DNA from: an uncultured Spirochaetia bacterium
GTDB taxonomy: Bacteria > Spirochaetota > Spirochaetia > CAKZLE01
Reading direction: 5' to 3'
Assembly (NCBI GenBank): GCA_937125225.1
Contig: CAKZLE010000034.1
Coordinates: forward strand, 62,001-126,000
Length of the DNA: 64,000 nucleotides
The notes below the pieces were generated by a model. That model worked only from the letters and a program-made list of their open reading frames with translations. It did not search any database and had not been told where the DNA came from. Positions 63,914-64,000 of this stretch are shown one piece after another. Positions within the stretch are counted from its first letter, which is position 1. Each line of letters begins with the position of its first letter. A program made the position numbers and the translations under genes.

Positions 63914-64000
63914 CTTATCTCTCCATTCTCATTAACATTGACTCTTGATTCTTCTAACGCTCTTAAAAAGTTAGGCATAGGGTAGAAAAGCAATCACTAT

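Overview
The window reads as a chromosomal segment of a free-living or host-associated spirochaete, most like Sphaerochaeta and relatives. This is inferred from gene content (ThyX, an HPr/HprK pair, an LptB/LptA/LptC-RpoN block, a dehydrogenase-E2-like protein, TRAP transport) and moderate GC. No rRNA gene is present to confirm it.

Positions 1-19000 are housekeeping. They hold lipoate ligase (cut by the window edge), rsmE-small membrane protein-thyX, an E2-like acyltransferase homologue, a spore-photolyase-like radical SAM protein divergent from uvrC, then leftward transcription units: hprK-HPr-lexA-holA, hpf, pyrG-lptC-lptA-lptB-rpoN, and a YmdB-like protein-RseC-phosphoesterase-ferredoxin unit. 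A well-bounded structured small RNA gene lies at 15878-16087. Five genes (rsmE, uvrC, hprK, pyrG, ymdB-like) have a -10 box ending 6-8 nt before the start codon, so their mRNAs are probably leaderless.

Positions 19100-26750 hold one catabolic operon: a racemase-like protein, a two-subunit transketolase, a three-gene TRAP transporter, transaldolase, a cupin and a GntR/FCD regulator. A large palindromic operator sits just downstream of the first -10 box. A family 3 glycoside hydrolase and tRNA-Leu(CAG) follow.

From 29235 to 63364 lies a roughly 34 kb accessory island. It starts directly after the tRNA and is bounded by inverted copies of a 60-bp segment that includes the tRNA terminator. From left to right it contains: an unknown treble-clef/HNH-like gene and a complete type 1 BREX system (brxL, pglZ, an interposed rhuM, pglX, brxC, brxB, brxA, HTH gene, all leftward); a decayed plasmid- or phage-like element (44990-52104) with SHOCT protein, an amber-interrupted zinc-finger HTH gene, an origin-like non-coding region, a primase-helicase and tandem serine recombinases, the second truncated; a type I restriction-modification operon with an AbiJ/HEPN-like gene between hsdS and hsdR; and a 1347-residue protein with a nuclease-like N-terminus, P-loop NTPase and helical repeats, which resembles antiviral STAND (Avs) proteins. 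The island is therefore a defence island built around a relic mobile element. To its right, a PPC/DUF296 gene marks the return to ordinary sequence.
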